NCBI GenBank assembly: GCA_030762175.1
Contig: CM060837.1
Span: forward strand, 5,759,501-5,823,500
Source: Metallyticus violacea
Lineage: Eukaryota; Arthropoda; Insecta; Mantodea; Metallyticidae
Direction: 5' to 3'
DNA length: 64,000 bases
The translations under genes and the position numbers were made by a program. Below the pieces are notes generated by a model. The model ran no database searches, was not told where the DNA came from, and worked only from the letters and a program-made list of their open reading frames with translations. This document shows, one piece after another, positions 21,440 through 32,714 of this stretch; position 1 is the first letter of the stretch, and the number at the start of each line of letters is the position of its first letter.

Positions 21440-22250
21440 CCTACGAAAGAGCCCAAACTAGTTTGCCGCGCCTTGAAGGAGGTAGCAAGCCTGCTTGCTT
21501 ACTTATTGACCTTGCTGACTGTCGCAGTCGTACCGCTGGTGTGTGTTGTGTTGATGGTTTCTTATTTTGTATATATAAAGTGTTTTATGTCTAGTGTGTC
21601 TACAACGGCACAGCTTGTCTTCATGCATGATTCATATGTGCTATCTTAGGGAAAAGAATCATAGGACCAAATTTTTTAAGCATACAGTTAATTCTGTTAC
21701 TCATGTGAATACCCATTTTTTAAGAGAATTAACCGACATAGAGCGTAATCATGCATTTTTTTTAACAGACCCGGCCACTGTTCACACTGCGAATAATTCC
21801 ATTCGAACAATTCACAATGTGTTTCTACAAGACAGAGTTATTAGTAGGGATTTGTCACCCTCTATCTCCCCCGATTTAACAGTCTGCGATTATTATCTCT
21901 GGGGAAAATTAAAAAAAAATCCCTGCACAACACGAACCGGCATACCATACAAGAACTCAAAGATAATACTCGTCAGGAAATTGTCCGGATAACTCATAAT
22001 GAACTATAGCGAGTGATGAAATAATTTCCTAAAGAAATGCCAAAAACGTGTGGATACTAAGGCAGGCAGTTTCAACACCGCGTTTGATAATTTAGTAAGT
22101 AATGAGCTTCTTAAATTGTTTTGTGTATTGTTGTAAGGTTGGCGTGTTTTACACTCCAGCTAATCACCTGGCTAACCAGCTAAATAGTGGCGCGCTCGCT
22201 CATAGGCAAAACACTCCGGGGGAAAACAAATCTGATCGCATGGTATTATC
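21440..22250 (+). mobile_element. E2 element, second copy
   Basis: Same family as 11.66-12.61 kb. Shared: GTAGCAAGCCTGCTTG, CTTGCTGACTGTCGCAGTC, and protein words TVHTANNSIRTIHNVFLQDR, VISRDLS and LTVCDYYLWGKLK (third acidic block better preserved here than in the other copy). The QQD of the second aspartate has decayed to LTD. It ends with GCGCGCTCGCTCATAGGC and AAAACACTCCGGGGG. The N-terminal half is absent, and there are stops after LVRKLSG. Confidence 0.8.
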
Positions 22251-22254
22251 TTTA

Positions 22255-23305
22255 TTTCATCGGTGTTTCAAGAATACATATTTCAGCTACATAACGATCC
22301 CAAGAATACAGCTGATGTTAAACAGTTATGGTAAACTGGCATATCCCATAACAACTTAAAAACTCCGAACTCAATCCTTCATGAACAATTTTGAGTTTGG
22401 GGAACAATTTCAAAAGACAAATAACTTTTTTTCTAACATTTGCGAAAATATCGTTTATGAAAAGTTAATCTGTGATTAAATCAATTCGAAAAATTCGTTT
22501 GTCACCAAGCAATACCAAATAAATATTTAATTTACAGCTATATAAATAATACTTGCGCGGAAAAAGCGTGAGATTTTTATTTAATAAGTTTTACTACTTT
22601 GTGTATTAATTTTTAATGTTCTTATTATACTAGTTATACTAAATTAATAACCAAAGCACTATATGCAGATAAGGCACATATTACATTTTCAAATTTTACA
22701 GGGATAACATAAAGATGAGTCTTGGTTTCAATATTACAGTTAAGCGTACATGAACGTTCCGCTTAAGTTAGTAATTTTTTTTTTTTTTTTTTTTTTGGCA
22801 TTCTTATGAAAAAAAATACTCCAAAATAGTATATTAATAATTAGTTTTAAAATACATAAATTCGAAATTTTGCACTCTTATGACATATTTCGTTGTCTTA
22901 TACATTTGAGGAATTATTTAAGAAATAAAAGTACTTTTCAGCATTCAGAACAGTTAGAATATTATGTGTAGCTAGTTTACACTAATGCGAGAATATATAG
23001 AAGTTTTAAAAGTGACGTATAATTTGTGTTATAGGTAGATGCAAGATTTTGGAGAAAAATGCAAAAACAAATCGAATCGTATTTCTTAAAAAGGTTATTT
23101 TATAAATGCGAAACCTTTTCGTAGTCATTGCTGCATGAACTATGACGTAATAGAGAAACATTTTAAAATTAGAATCCTGTTATTTTTTGCATTTTCTGAT
23201 AGAACGCATTCATTGTATCTCTCCGCACCTTCATTTGTTTTATACGGAAGAGTACTTTAATACCAACAAATTTAAGACAAAAATATTGCCGTCATAGTAT
23301 GATCA
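22255..23305. other. AT-rich intron, nothing recognised
   Basis: No family recognised. A T-run lies at 22774-22796. Confidence 0.5.
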
Positions 23306-23309
23306 ATAA

Positions 23310-23720
23310 AAATGATCATCATATGTTCATAATTTTGATGATAATTCTCAAAGTAGTTCCCATTGGATGCAATGCGTTTGTCCCAGCGTTTCTGGCAGTC
23401 TTCAAAGGCATGCTCAAAACCGTTTTTATGACACCTTCTTTCAGAATCGCCTCTGCACCTTCAGCACTGCCTCTGGTGATGGAATATGCCTACTACGAAG
23501 TTCCTTCACTTGGGAAAAAGTCGCACAGTGCTAAATGTGGGCTATAGGGAGGATGAGGGACAAACTTCACATTGGTTTTTGTAAGCAACGTTTGTCGTGC
23601 ATTATCGTGTTGCAGCATCCAGATTGTTGCGCTGAATTGCAGTTTTTTGCACCTTGCAGGGTTTTCAGGACATCTCTGTAGTATTGCCAGTTACAGGGCC
23701 GATATTAAATCCGCTTTGCC
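23310..23720 (-). pseudogene. mariner transposase C-terminal remnant
   Basis: Minus strand reads PTFSTVRLFP (from PHPPYSPDLAPCDFFLFP), then NGFEHAFEDCQKRWDKRIAS and NGNYFE, matching the mariner C-terminal F..C..W..R...CI...G.YFE. The first part is broken by stops; the N-terminal half is not seen. Confidence 0.65.
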
Positions 23721-23724
23721 GGGA

Positions 23725-24930
23725 AGTTGCTGATGTTGCACTTGACATATATAAAAAATAATGAACGCAGAGACTTTAGCATTAAAATTTTGCCATTACA
23801 CATTTACTTTGAGAAACTAAAGACACAGTATCAACTTTTGCTCAAAAGCACTCCTCATGTTGACCAGCAACTAGCAGAGAAATAATAGAATCTTTGTAGA
23901 AAAAGACGTTGCGAGATGATTGAATAGTATTTTTAGATAGTTCGTCATCAATATTATTCCTCGTTGCAGACTCTGCGAAGTGTTATGGCCCCCTATGGTG
24001 AGGCGGTGCACAGATGAGATATCACTTCTTTAGCTCATAAGTCACGCTCAAGATTCATTGATCTAAAAATCTTTTCTGTTCCAAGAGAGGACAATCCGGA
24101 GTGTGTAGGTGAAGAACAAAATCAAAACGTGTGTGTACTCCTTAATTCATACCAACAGTTATAGTTTCTAAAACAAAACACAACATTCCTCATAAGTTAT
24201 GCTTTTGTTTTCCTTCATAGTTACCCTGGTAACTTGTCAAAACGGAAACACATGCATGTAAAAATAACCATCACAGTCATCTTTCTTCCGGGACGTCATG
24301 CAGCTTTAAAACTATTTCTCCTACCGCTAACTAGATGAGGGGGGGGGGGCACATTAGAGGCCGCCACTGCCTCGGCGACGACAGAAAGCTGTGCCGTAGA
24401 AACAAGAGCAACAACAATGTGAAGATAAATTAGGGTGCGGATAGAGGAGGAAGAAACAAACGACGATACAAAAGAAATCGCCTCTGCCTATAAATGACGT
24501 TTGCTTCAAGAAACGGATGCAGGGTTGGAACAAATCACCGGGCACCCTGCATGCACAGTGTTCAGGTGGCATTGTGGGTTTAAGGCGTCTCTACACCTAG
24601 CGATACAAGTGGCCATTTATATCCACTATTACGATTAGCTGTCCTGATCTAATCAGACAAATAAAAGAAACTATCTGCTATATAAGCTTGAAAAATTGTG
24701 TCCATCTTCTGATCTTCACAGGGAATATATTTTTGTTACTATTAAAAACTTATATCGGATAAAACTATTTAAATGATTAATATCTTTTCTGTTGGCATAT
24801 AGATACTATTTACATTAAGAAGTTTATGAAAAAGGTGTATCTTATTTTAGAAAATAAGTTAAGTGTCAAGATTTTCCTTCATTTCCGCTTGGCAAAATAA
24901 GTACTTATAAAGTCCTGCCACATATATTAT
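23725..24930. other. Intron, nothing recognised
   Basis: Mixed composition. A G9 run lies at 24340-24348. A 72-codon minus frame (24354-24572) has no motif. Confidence 0.45.
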
Positions 24931-24938
24931 TTTCTGAA

Positions 24939-25047
24939 TTTTAGCAAATTTCGAAGGAATTGCAGTTGTACCTGTGGGGAAGAAAAAAAAAAAAAAAAGA
25001 AAAAAAAAAAAAAAGGAAAATTTCTTCAAATCTCCATCGATCATTTC
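24939..25047 (+). repeat. R-family head interrupted by a SINE
   Basis: TTTTAGCAAATTTCGAAGGA, GCAGTTGTACC and TTCTTCAAATCTCCATCGAT match the heads at 13.64, 33.26 and 63.02 kb. An internal A-rich run (24980-25020) has expanded. The head is cut by the S2 SINE and resumes after it. Confidence 0.75.
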
Positions 25048-25349
25048 GGTCCTGGTGGTGTAGTGGTAACCATACTTGCCTTCTAAACCCAAAGTCGCGA
25101 CTTCAAACCCGGACAGGACCGATGGATTTTTTCGGGTGTAAAAATTTTAAGTATGGATTCCTTCGGAAGGGAAGTAAAGCCGTGGGTCCCATGTCGTACA
25201 TTTACGACACGAAAAAGAACCTCAAACCTGAAAGAAGAGGCCTCTGAGCAAAATTTGTCGGCCATTTCACGCCAGGAATTGAATGGGACGCTGATGACCT
25301 GAGATGTTAAAGAGCGCCCGTAAATAAAACAAATCAATTAATCAATCCT
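25048..25349 (+). mobile_element. SINE S2, full length
   Basis: tRNA-derived SINE. The head begins GGTCCTG and closes with CAGGACC about 65 bp later (a 7-bp acceptor-stem-like pair), with an A box GGTGTAGTGGTAACC and B box ACTTCAAACCCGG. The body has AAGTATGGATTCCTTCGGAA, GGTCCCATGTCGTACATTTA, CTGAAAGAAGAGGCCTCTGA and GATGACCTGAGATGTTAAAG, and the end is AATAAAACAAATCAATTAAT. It is inserted in an R element. Confidence 0.9.
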
Positions 25350-25631
25350 GGATCCTACATGTCTGTTAGTGCTCTAGCCGCTGAAATTCTTGTTTTATCT
25401 CTACAAAACTTGGCATGTAACCATCAATTAACAAACGGTTCATCGAGTTCGTTAACCAGAAGAATTGGACCAGGGGGTTAACCTAAGGTGAAAATTTAAA
25501 AACTGCTTTAGCAGCACAAATATTTGTTTTTTCCCAACAAAACGCTGTATATTACGACCATTTTAAACAAAATAAGACTTTTTTTTTTCCAAAAATCAAG
25601 GAAATCGGGCCATTACACCTGAAAACAGGCC
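25350..25631 (+). repeat. R-family array, two units
   Basis: CATGTCTGTTAGTGCTCTAG starts the array at about 25360; the landmark recurs at 25504 as AACTGCTTTAGCAG (133 bp on). Unit words CATGTAACCATCAATTAAC and AAATCGGGCCATTA are present. The second unit is cut off by the mariner terminal repeat at 25632. Confidence 0.8.
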
Positions 25632-26660
25632 CTTCACAAATTCAACTTGCTGAGGAATTCGCTTAGTTAACGCAACTCGTGTGTTATGGAGTTTTAAATA
25701 TTTTTTCTTTAGTTCAATAAAATGTAATAGACTTTTTGTTCTAATAAAATTTATCTTGGCTAGGAGAGACAGACATTTTAAAATAATGGGATTGGAGAAA
25801 TTATCTATGTTATACTTATTCAATAACTTTCCGGAGTGATAGAATAAAAAAGTTAATCAAAGAAATCTCCCCTTAATTCAATGAGTGTCTCACATCTCTG
25901 GATATACATTTCAATTCTCTTAGACAAAATTGAAAACATATAATAATCTCTTGGGGCAAGACAATGGTCCAATTTCCGAAATCCACATGTCTTTATAGGA
26001 GCCGTATGGACTGGTGCGTTGTCATGCAACAGCGAACTTATCACCCGAGCATTTTACACCTCTTTTCCTTTGTGCAGCAGCTCAGCACAGTACTTTCTGT
26101 TACCGCCGTTTTCTTTTCTTTGATGATTAGAATTCCCTTGCAGTCCCAAAAAATTTGTCGTCATGAACTTCCTCGTGGACTGTGTGACCTTGGCCTTTCT
26201 AGGGAGTGCTGCATCCTTCTTCCGCCACTCCGTTGATTCTCATAGTAAAGGACCATGGTGCTCTATGACGCTATTTTTCAGTAATGTCCTTTCGTTATCA
26301 CTGCAAAGGTTGGAAAACTTCAGATCATATTTGAGTTGCTGAAAGAGCTTACGAAAGTTGATGAGGTATGCGAAGCATAGTTACAGAGCTACATTCTCTT
26401 TTGTCTTCATACGCATATCGCCCAGGAACTTCCTCTTTGACAAGGGAGATTTTTGTGTAAATACAGCAACCAGTCCACTCCAAAGTGGGCTATCTTCAAG
26501 GCTCTCTGCTCAAGCGAAACATGAAGGGGAAACTTTCCTGTACACACCGTCAAGGCACTGTTTACTAGGAGAAAGTTAAAAAAAAAAAAAAAAAAAAAAA
26601 GGACGTCACGCTGGAGCTGCATAAGCTAAGCGAATTCCTCAGCAAGTTCAATTTGTGAAG
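25632..26660 (-). mobile_element. mariner element with 35-bp TIRs, defective
   Basis: Ends are inverted repeats at 25632-25666 and 26626-26660 (CTTCACAAATT.AACTTGCTG, then AGGAATTCGCTTAG), differing at one of 35 bases. The minus strand inside carries FWDCKGILIIKEKKTAVTES, LLHDNAPVHTA-type second aspartate (SSLLHDNAPVHTAPIKTCGF), LAPRDYYMFSI with the SPD block deleted, and a C-terminal RCETLIELRGDFF. The first third is obliterated, and an A run (26578-26600) sits inside the left-reading 5' part. About 1.03 kb versus about 1.3 kb for full mariners. Confidence 0.85.
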
Positions 26661-27070
26661 AGTATTACGAAGCGCTAATTACATATTCAGTTTATAGAAA
26701 TTGGGAGGATGCAGTAACTCGTGTGTCTACTTCCAGGAGCCCACACTTCACAAGCACCTTCTTCTGGTCATTCCCCGTCTCTTGTAGAAGACGGGACAAG
26801 CCAGTAATTAGTTGCCACACTTTTTCAGAGCCTTTGATAATACATCGATAGAGGCCTCTGTGCTATCGCACCAATAATATTTTAATTTCCGCTAATAGCA
26901 GACAAACTACAGCTGCGGGGAGAGTTTATCAGGATTATCGAGTAACGGCCATATCAAAAGTTTGCCACATATTTTGATATCAGCTGGGTATACGATGAAT
27001 ATTTCAGAGTTGCTATCATCACTACAATACTATTATAAAATAAAACATATGCATCGTTATAAATTATGAG
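26661..27070. other. Intron, nothing recognised
   Basis: No family recognised between the mariner and the R array. Confidence 0.45.
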
Positions 27071-27074
27071 TTAA

Positions 27075-27765
27075 TTTGGGGTCTCCTAAGGGTCCGATTT
27101 CCCTAATGTTCAGAAACTATTTTTCTTATTTTATTTGAATGGCATATACCGAGTTTTGATGAGAAAAAACAAAAATTACGGCCGCTAGAGCGATTTTTAA
27201 AATTTTGCTTTAGGTTAACCCTCAATATTTAAATTTCGGTTTTCAAGTATACTCACATTTCTAATGGTCCGATTTTCCTAATTTTCAGAAAGTATGTTTT
27301 TTTAAATTTATTTAAATTGTATATACCATACCGATTTTTGATGCGAAAAAACAAATATTGGTATCACTGGAGCGATTTTTAAATTTTGGACTGCAGCAAA
27401 AACCCCACTTCTAATAATCTGATTTCGCTTATTTTCATAACATATTTTTTACATTTTATTTCAATGGCATATACCGAGTTTCGTTGATTAAAAAGAAAAC
27501 ATGCGACAGATGGAGTGATTATTAAATTTTGGGTTTCAGACAAACTTCTATTCCTCTATGTCTGATCTGACTAGTTTTTAGGAACTATTTTTATAATTTT
27601 ATTTCAATGGCATATACAAAGTTTTGTTGAGAAAAAGCAAAAATTACGGCCGTTAGAGCGATTTTTAAATTTTCGCTTTAGTTACCCCTAATCTGGTTCA
27701 ATTTGCTGGGTCACGGGAACCACAAGAGGTAAGTTCCTATGGAATTCGCTAAAATAAAGCACTTA
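27075..27765 (-). repeat. R-family element, reverse, four units
   Basis: Reverse orientation: TAGAGCGATTTTTAA or a decayed form at 27188, 27370, 27511 and 27656 (spacings 182, 141, 145). Unit words ATGGCATATACCGAGTTT and TTTTATTTCAATGGCATATA are present. The right end, TGGAATTCGCTAAAAT, is the reversed head. Confidence 0.85.
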
Positions 27766-27769
27766 CTTT

Positions 27770-28245
27770 GGATTTATAAACTCCTACTAATTTTATATAA
27801 AACATATTTTCTCGTTCTAGCCTTGATTCCTTGAGCTGCTTTACCATGGCGCATAACAAGCTCCGTGTGAATGAGGCTTAACAGCCCCCTGGGAGGCAAT
27901 GGAAGTTAGTGCACGGTCTTATGTCGACTGTGCATAAATAAGCAGACAGTTTCAACCTCCCTCGCTCATCGTGTATCATATTAATCGTGCTGCCAATGGG
28001 AACAAGAGCGGTCCCCTTCCACGACAGACTGATGGGGGTAGGGGAGGTCGTTATGTGGCAGCGTAAGGCGCGTTCGAAGTGAAACCATCAACTACTGTCA
28101 ATCAATTTTTATTTCTTTTGATGAATTTTAAACCCGCGCTTTGTGCGGCTAAAATTATATTTAATTTATTTTTACACGATAAGTGTTTTTATGTATATTC
28201 TGCATGCTTCTGGTAAGAGTCCCATTATCAAGTGATATTGTTTTT
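27770..28245. other. Intron, nothing recognised
   Basis: Somewhat GC-richer; no repeat family recognised. Confidence 0.4.
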
Positions 28246-28249
28246 CCTG

Positions 28250-28425
28250 TGGTGGTTCATTCTAGAGGATTTCATTGCCTTCCTGAAACTTCGCGAGCAA
28301 TCTTTGGACCGTCCGTTTATTCCCAGCGTCAATACGGAATACCTGACACAATTTCCGCGCCGCTGCAGCTGTATTGTCCTCATAGAGTATACAAGATTGC
28401 ATAATTATCTTTGGGACACTTGATA
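28250..28425 (-). pseudogene. IS630/mariner-type HTH fragment
   Basis: The minus strand reads LYEDNTAAAARKLCQVFRID, then AGNKRTVQRLLAKFQEGNEI, resembling the N-terminal helix-turn-helix of IS630-like insect transposases (YY.N..AAATARKLRQVF....P...TV.RLLAKF.ETG). A stop follows, and nothing of the catalytic domain is seen. Confidence 0.55.
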
Positions 28426-28764
28426 GCTAACACTAGCAAACACTTAATAGTTTAACTCTGGGCAAACATTCTTGCATTTATTTGTTGAGCTTTGTAGCCA
28501 AAGCTTGATCTTTTAGCATCGTGGATAAATCGATAGAAGCTTTTAGCTCAACTGTTTGCAGCTGGTCGCAATTAACCAAGCTCTGTAGTTCTTGTCTTGT
28601 TTCCACGTTTGAAAGCCGGCCGGGGAGTGGGAGAGGCGCTCAGTACGAGCTTAAATCTAGGAACGTACGGATATATTTTTGTGTGTTGCGTGACAGTGCA
28701 TTAAGCGGCGTAACACAGTGTATTAATGACTTAAAATGAATCAATTCCCCAAAGAACATTAGTC

Positions 28765-29048
28765 GGTCCTGGTGGTGATGTGGTAACCATACTTGCCTTC
28801 TAAACCCAAGATCGCGGGTTCGAACCCGGCCAGGATCGATCGATTTTTTCGGGAGTAAAAATCCTAAGTATGGCTTCCTTCGGAAGGGAAGTAAAGCTGT
28901 GGGTCCCGTGTCGTACATTTACGGCATGATAAAGAATCTCAAGCCTGAAAGAAGAGACCTCTGAGCAAAGTTTGTGGACCGTTTCACGCCCTGATTTGAA
29001 GGGACGCTGATGACCTGAGATGTTAAAGAGTGTCCGTAAATGAAACAA
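28765..29048 (+). mobile_element. SINE S2, full length
   Basis: Second full-length S2: GGTCCTGGTGGTGATGTGG, B box GCGGGTTCGAACCCGGCC (the best preserved in the window), CTTCCTTCGGAAGGGAAGTA, GGGTCCCGTGTCGTACATTT, GATGACCTGAGATGTTAAAG. The head folds to GGTCCTG with CAGGATC (one mismatch). Confidence 0.9.
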
Positions 29049-29089
29049 ATTATCACCATCCGAAAGAGTATTTGTTTGAGATTGTTTCC

Positions 29090-29440
29090 AGAGATATTCC
29101 CTGAAATTTAACTTCTAAGTCGAAGTTTGATTTACAGATTGATAAATAAATTTCGTGAAACAGGAAGCGTTGATAGAGTACAGCACTAACAGAAGAAACG
29201 TTACAACATGACATTGGACATGCTCTGTACAAACCCTTAAAAATCCCTTCTAAGCAAACGGAAAGTTTCTATTCCTTTGTTCGAAAGGCTACAGAACTAC
29301 TGAAATTAGAACCGTATAAACTTACTGTAGTGCAACAACTTAAACCGGGTGACCCTGCACCAAGAAGTAAACTTTGTGAATAGGTTTTAAATAGTGTGCT
29401 TAAAGGGGAAATTGACGGTGATCTAATTTTTTATGAGTAT
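29090..29440 (+). pseudogene. IS630-like transposase fragment
   Basis: SKFDLQINKFRETGSVDRV (end of the HTH domain) is followed in another frame by LLKLEPYKLTVVQQLKPGDP, APRSKLCE, a stop, VLNSVLKGEIDGDLIFY. This is the region just before the first catalytic aspartate (LF.DEA) of a common insect IS630-like transposase (..LKPYK.TVVQQLKP.D...R..FC.W). The catalytic part is missing beyond about 29440. Confidence 0.75.
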
Positions 29441-29597
29441 GTGTGGGGGATCCCTCGCCGAGACCAGGGGAATATACACAGACGTCTGTGCAACCCAGTG
29501 ACATTTTAGATTTAGGACGGCACAGTCTAAACCGACCCACCATTCGGCCGTAGACGATCTCGTCGCACAGCGCGCTAAGCGAACTTAGCTACCCAGG

Positions 29598-29742
29598 TAA
29601 ATTTTAGGATTCCTCCCCGGCATTTGCCATTTATGGTAACTGAGGAAAACCTGGGGGAGGACGGTCATGGTGGGAATCGAACCCCAGGCCTTCAGCTCAA
29701 GAGTCCGGCCGGTAACAACCTCGGCCACCCGTGGCGGTTATA
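29598..29742 (-). mobile_element. SINE S1, 5' fragment
   Basis: The head and first part of the body in reverse: CCCCGGCATTTGCCATTTAT, GGAATCGAACCCCAGGCC, GTAACAACCTCGGCCACCCG. The 3' half with the CAGTAGT motif is absent. Confidence 0.85.
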
Positions 29743-29744
29743 AA

Positions 29745-31555
29745 GGTATATAATACATAAAGAATAAACATATACATACCAGCCGGTACCTAAAGATACA
29801 CCCCTGCTTCATCTGACCCTAGAACGCCATAAGTCTCTTCGATCGTAATTTCCTTAAACTAGGCTCATTAATTACCCCTTATCGACCCCTGTGATTTTGG
29901 GTAAACATTGGTCAACTTGTGTTGTAAGACCTTTTCAGTGCTGCCGCTTCATACCCGTACAAGAGGTGGGTTCCAATCACACAGACTGCTCCGCCTTTCT
30001 AAAGAGAATCAATCTTACCCGGGTCACCGAGCCCTGATTATGAAAAATGACCTGCCCGAACGTAACATGGACGGAATCTGCGACAAAAACCACTGCGCGG
30101 CTCCATTAATAGCTGCCGACTTTATTATTACAACCACTCACCAGCTTGTTTTGATGCTGTTAATCTCTCCCAGTTTTCAGATTAGGTAAGGTATGCACAG
30201 TGCTGGTGTTCTGTGGAAATATTCTACAATCCGCACTTAAAGCAATAAGAGCATGGTTAAACATGTGAAGAAATACATTAGTGCGGCCTGCTCATAGGAA
30301 AAACTCCGCGATAGCACCACTGATCGCACGGTAGCATAACAATAAAACATTATCTATTAATTAATTTAACACTTAGTAACCTTTCTAAACGGAGAGCACT
30401 TTGCGTCGTGTTCTTAACAATTAACAGGTTGCCACGATGTGTACAGTGTTCGGAGAGAGGCCAATTCCCAAGCCCACTTTAACCTTCACTAGTTCGCTTA
30501 CTCCTGCAGAGCCGAGAGTTATGCAGTACACCACACCACTTCTTACCGAAGCGGCGCACAGCGAATTATTTATTTTACTCTTGCATCTCAGTTTTGCTGG
30601 TAGACCAGTTGGAGTGCGAATTTTGGGACAGAGTGTATATTCTTTGATTATAAGTATATATTTTTAACCCTAAAAATACGATTAGTCATTTAAGAAGATG
30701 TGTATTATGGGATTCTGGACTTAAGGCGTTATCTTAAAAAAAACGGGAAGAAAAGCTCTAAAACAAACAAAGAACTTGAAAATGTGTTTAAAAAGTTGAA
30801 GCATTTATTCTGCAATTGTGGGCACTATGTTCGTATACAGCTGGGGATTCATTTACGTCACACATGACAGTTGAAACACGATGGATTCAAATGGAAAACA
30901 ACAGAAGGCCGTAGCGAAGAAACAGGTGGTTTAAAAACGTTCTTCATTTGCTGTTTTTTTTTTCTTTATGTACACAAAACCAAAGCCCTAAGTTGTGAAT
31001 TTCCCCCTTTAACTTTGGAAAACCAAAGCAATTTCTTGCACGCCAGCTTTTGATTATGACGCCGTGAAAGCGCACTAGCTTTTTGGACAAAAGGGCAAAG
31101 TAAAAACAAAAGAAGGGAGAGAGCGTTTCAACCACCCTTCCTAAGTCATTATAACTATATTATTTGCATTAACTGTCGTGGTCTTTACTTCGAGGGTAGA
31201 AATAATGAGATCGTGGAGTCTCCATTTTTTAAAAGGGAGGGAGCAAAGAATTTTAATTTAGATGTTGGTCTGCAGAGGATGCACCAGTGCTAGATTTTCA
31301 CTTATTAAATTTGTGCGGTTGGTCGCTTTGGGACGACACTTACAGCTTAAGAAGTCGGGAGTTAGTACCCGAAATTTGCTTTTCGTCCTACAACTGCGCA
31401 TGCGCTGTTTGCCAATTGTCCCATAAACCGAGGTAAGTAATTAAATTTATACTAAGCATTTCAGAACGTGGAGTTTACAATTTTTAGACATGCCAGAACT
31501 TAAAACCCGCAGTTGAAATGAGCAAACAGTGCAGGCATTAGCTGAGGTTATGGGC
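29745..31555. other. Intron with an E2 3'-end scrap
   Basis: Mostly unrecognised. At about 30275-30345, GCCTGCTCATAGGAAAAACT and CTGATCGCACGG resemble the 3' terminus of the E2 elements. Possible tRNA-like words near 29956 and 31370 are too weak to call. Confidence 0.45.
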
Positions 31556-31559
31556 TACT

Positions 31560-32262
31560 CAACATACCATTTCTGAAACTTCTGTAAGAAATGACGAAAG
31601 CAAAAATAAAAGAATTACGATAACATAAATATAAATAGAAGTTAAAAGATAAAAGAAATATAAGAGAACAAAGATAATAAGATAAAGGTGTTAGAAATGG
31701 GAGGAAATAAGACGAATAAAATACATGCATAAATTAAGAATAATAAGATTGAGGGGGAAGCAAAGAAAGATGAGCAGAGCAGAATAACGGGAGAATGAGA
31801 TGGAGAAAGAACACAGTAGTGAGAAGGACAGAAGATAAGAGAAAAAAAATAAGAGGAGAGAATAGAAAATAGACACAAATGGACGTGGTAGAGAAGAAAA
31901 ACGTTGAAGGGAGGAAAACAGAGGAAGGAAAGGTAAAAGAGAGAGAAGTATAGAACAGGTGCACAGAAAAAAGGCAACAGGAAAGAGAATGAATGAATGG
32001 GAGAAAGGAGAAAACAGACAATAAATTAAAAACGAACATAACTTTAAGAGGAGTTAGGAAAAAAACAGCGAAGGGAAGCTACAAAGAAATAGAACGAAGG
32101 ACGAAGAGGGAACGAGATAAAAAATAAGTTAGTAACGAATAAAAGCACAAGAGGGGAAAGAAAAAGGAAAGGTGAAAGGTAAGGACAGAAGACAAGAAAA
32201 GGGAAAATTTAAGAGGAAACGGTTAAGGAATCGAAGAAGAAAATACTTGCGAGGAGAAGATT
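31560..32262 (+). repeat. Purine-rich (A/G) tract
   Basis: About 0.7 kb of almost pure A/G on the + strand; it resumes at 32535-32710 after an S1 SINE. Minus frames such as 31642-31977 and 31734-32039 are Phe/Ser/Leu-rich artefacts of this composition. Confidence 0.88.
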
Positions 32263-32275
32263 AGTTTTTTTAATG

Positions 32276-32528
32276 CTGCTTAACGCCCGTTTTTACTACT
32301 GAGGCACCACAGACGGTGACACAAAATGATATATTGGGAAAGGAGTTTTTTTTTTAAGGAAGTAAACGTTCCAGGCCTAAGTTTAGGGTACCTCCCCGGC
32401 ATTTGCCATTTATGACCGAGGAACACCTGGAAAAAGCCTCAGTCAGAGAAGACGGTCTTGGCGGGATTCGAACCCCAGATCTCCCAATCATGAGTCCGCG
32501 CCTTAACGACCTCGGCTACCCGTGGCGG
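32276..32528 (-). mobile_element. SINE S1 inserted in purine tract
   Basis: Reverse S1: GCCCGTTTTTACTACTGAGG, AGGCCTAAGTTTAGGGTACC, GGGATTCGAACCCCAGATCT, TTAACGACCTCGGCTACCCG. Purine-rich sequence lies on both sides, so the SINE is younger than the tract. Confidence 0.9.
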
Positions 32529-32710
32529 TATGCAAGAGGAGAGAAGACAAAGAAAGTAGGAATAAAAAAAACTGGAGAAAAGTTGAAAGAGAGGCAACAT
32601 GAAGAGAGAAACATTAGAATAAGGGGAGGAAAGCAAGAAGGAAGAGAAAATGGAGGGGAAAAACGAAGGAAATGAAGTAGGAGCAATAAAGGGAAGAAGG
32701 GAATATGAAA
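32529..32710 (+). repeat. Purine-rich tract, continuation
   Basis: Same composition as 31560-32262, split from it by the S1 insertion. Confidence 0.85.
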
Positions 32711-32714
32711 GAGA

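Noticed and set aside
25048..25121. tRNA gene at the head of the S2 element (and similarly at 28765, 814 and 18624)
   Set aside because: A and B boxes and an acceptor-like stem are present, but the sequence continues into the same body in every copy, so these are SINE heads and not tRNA genes.
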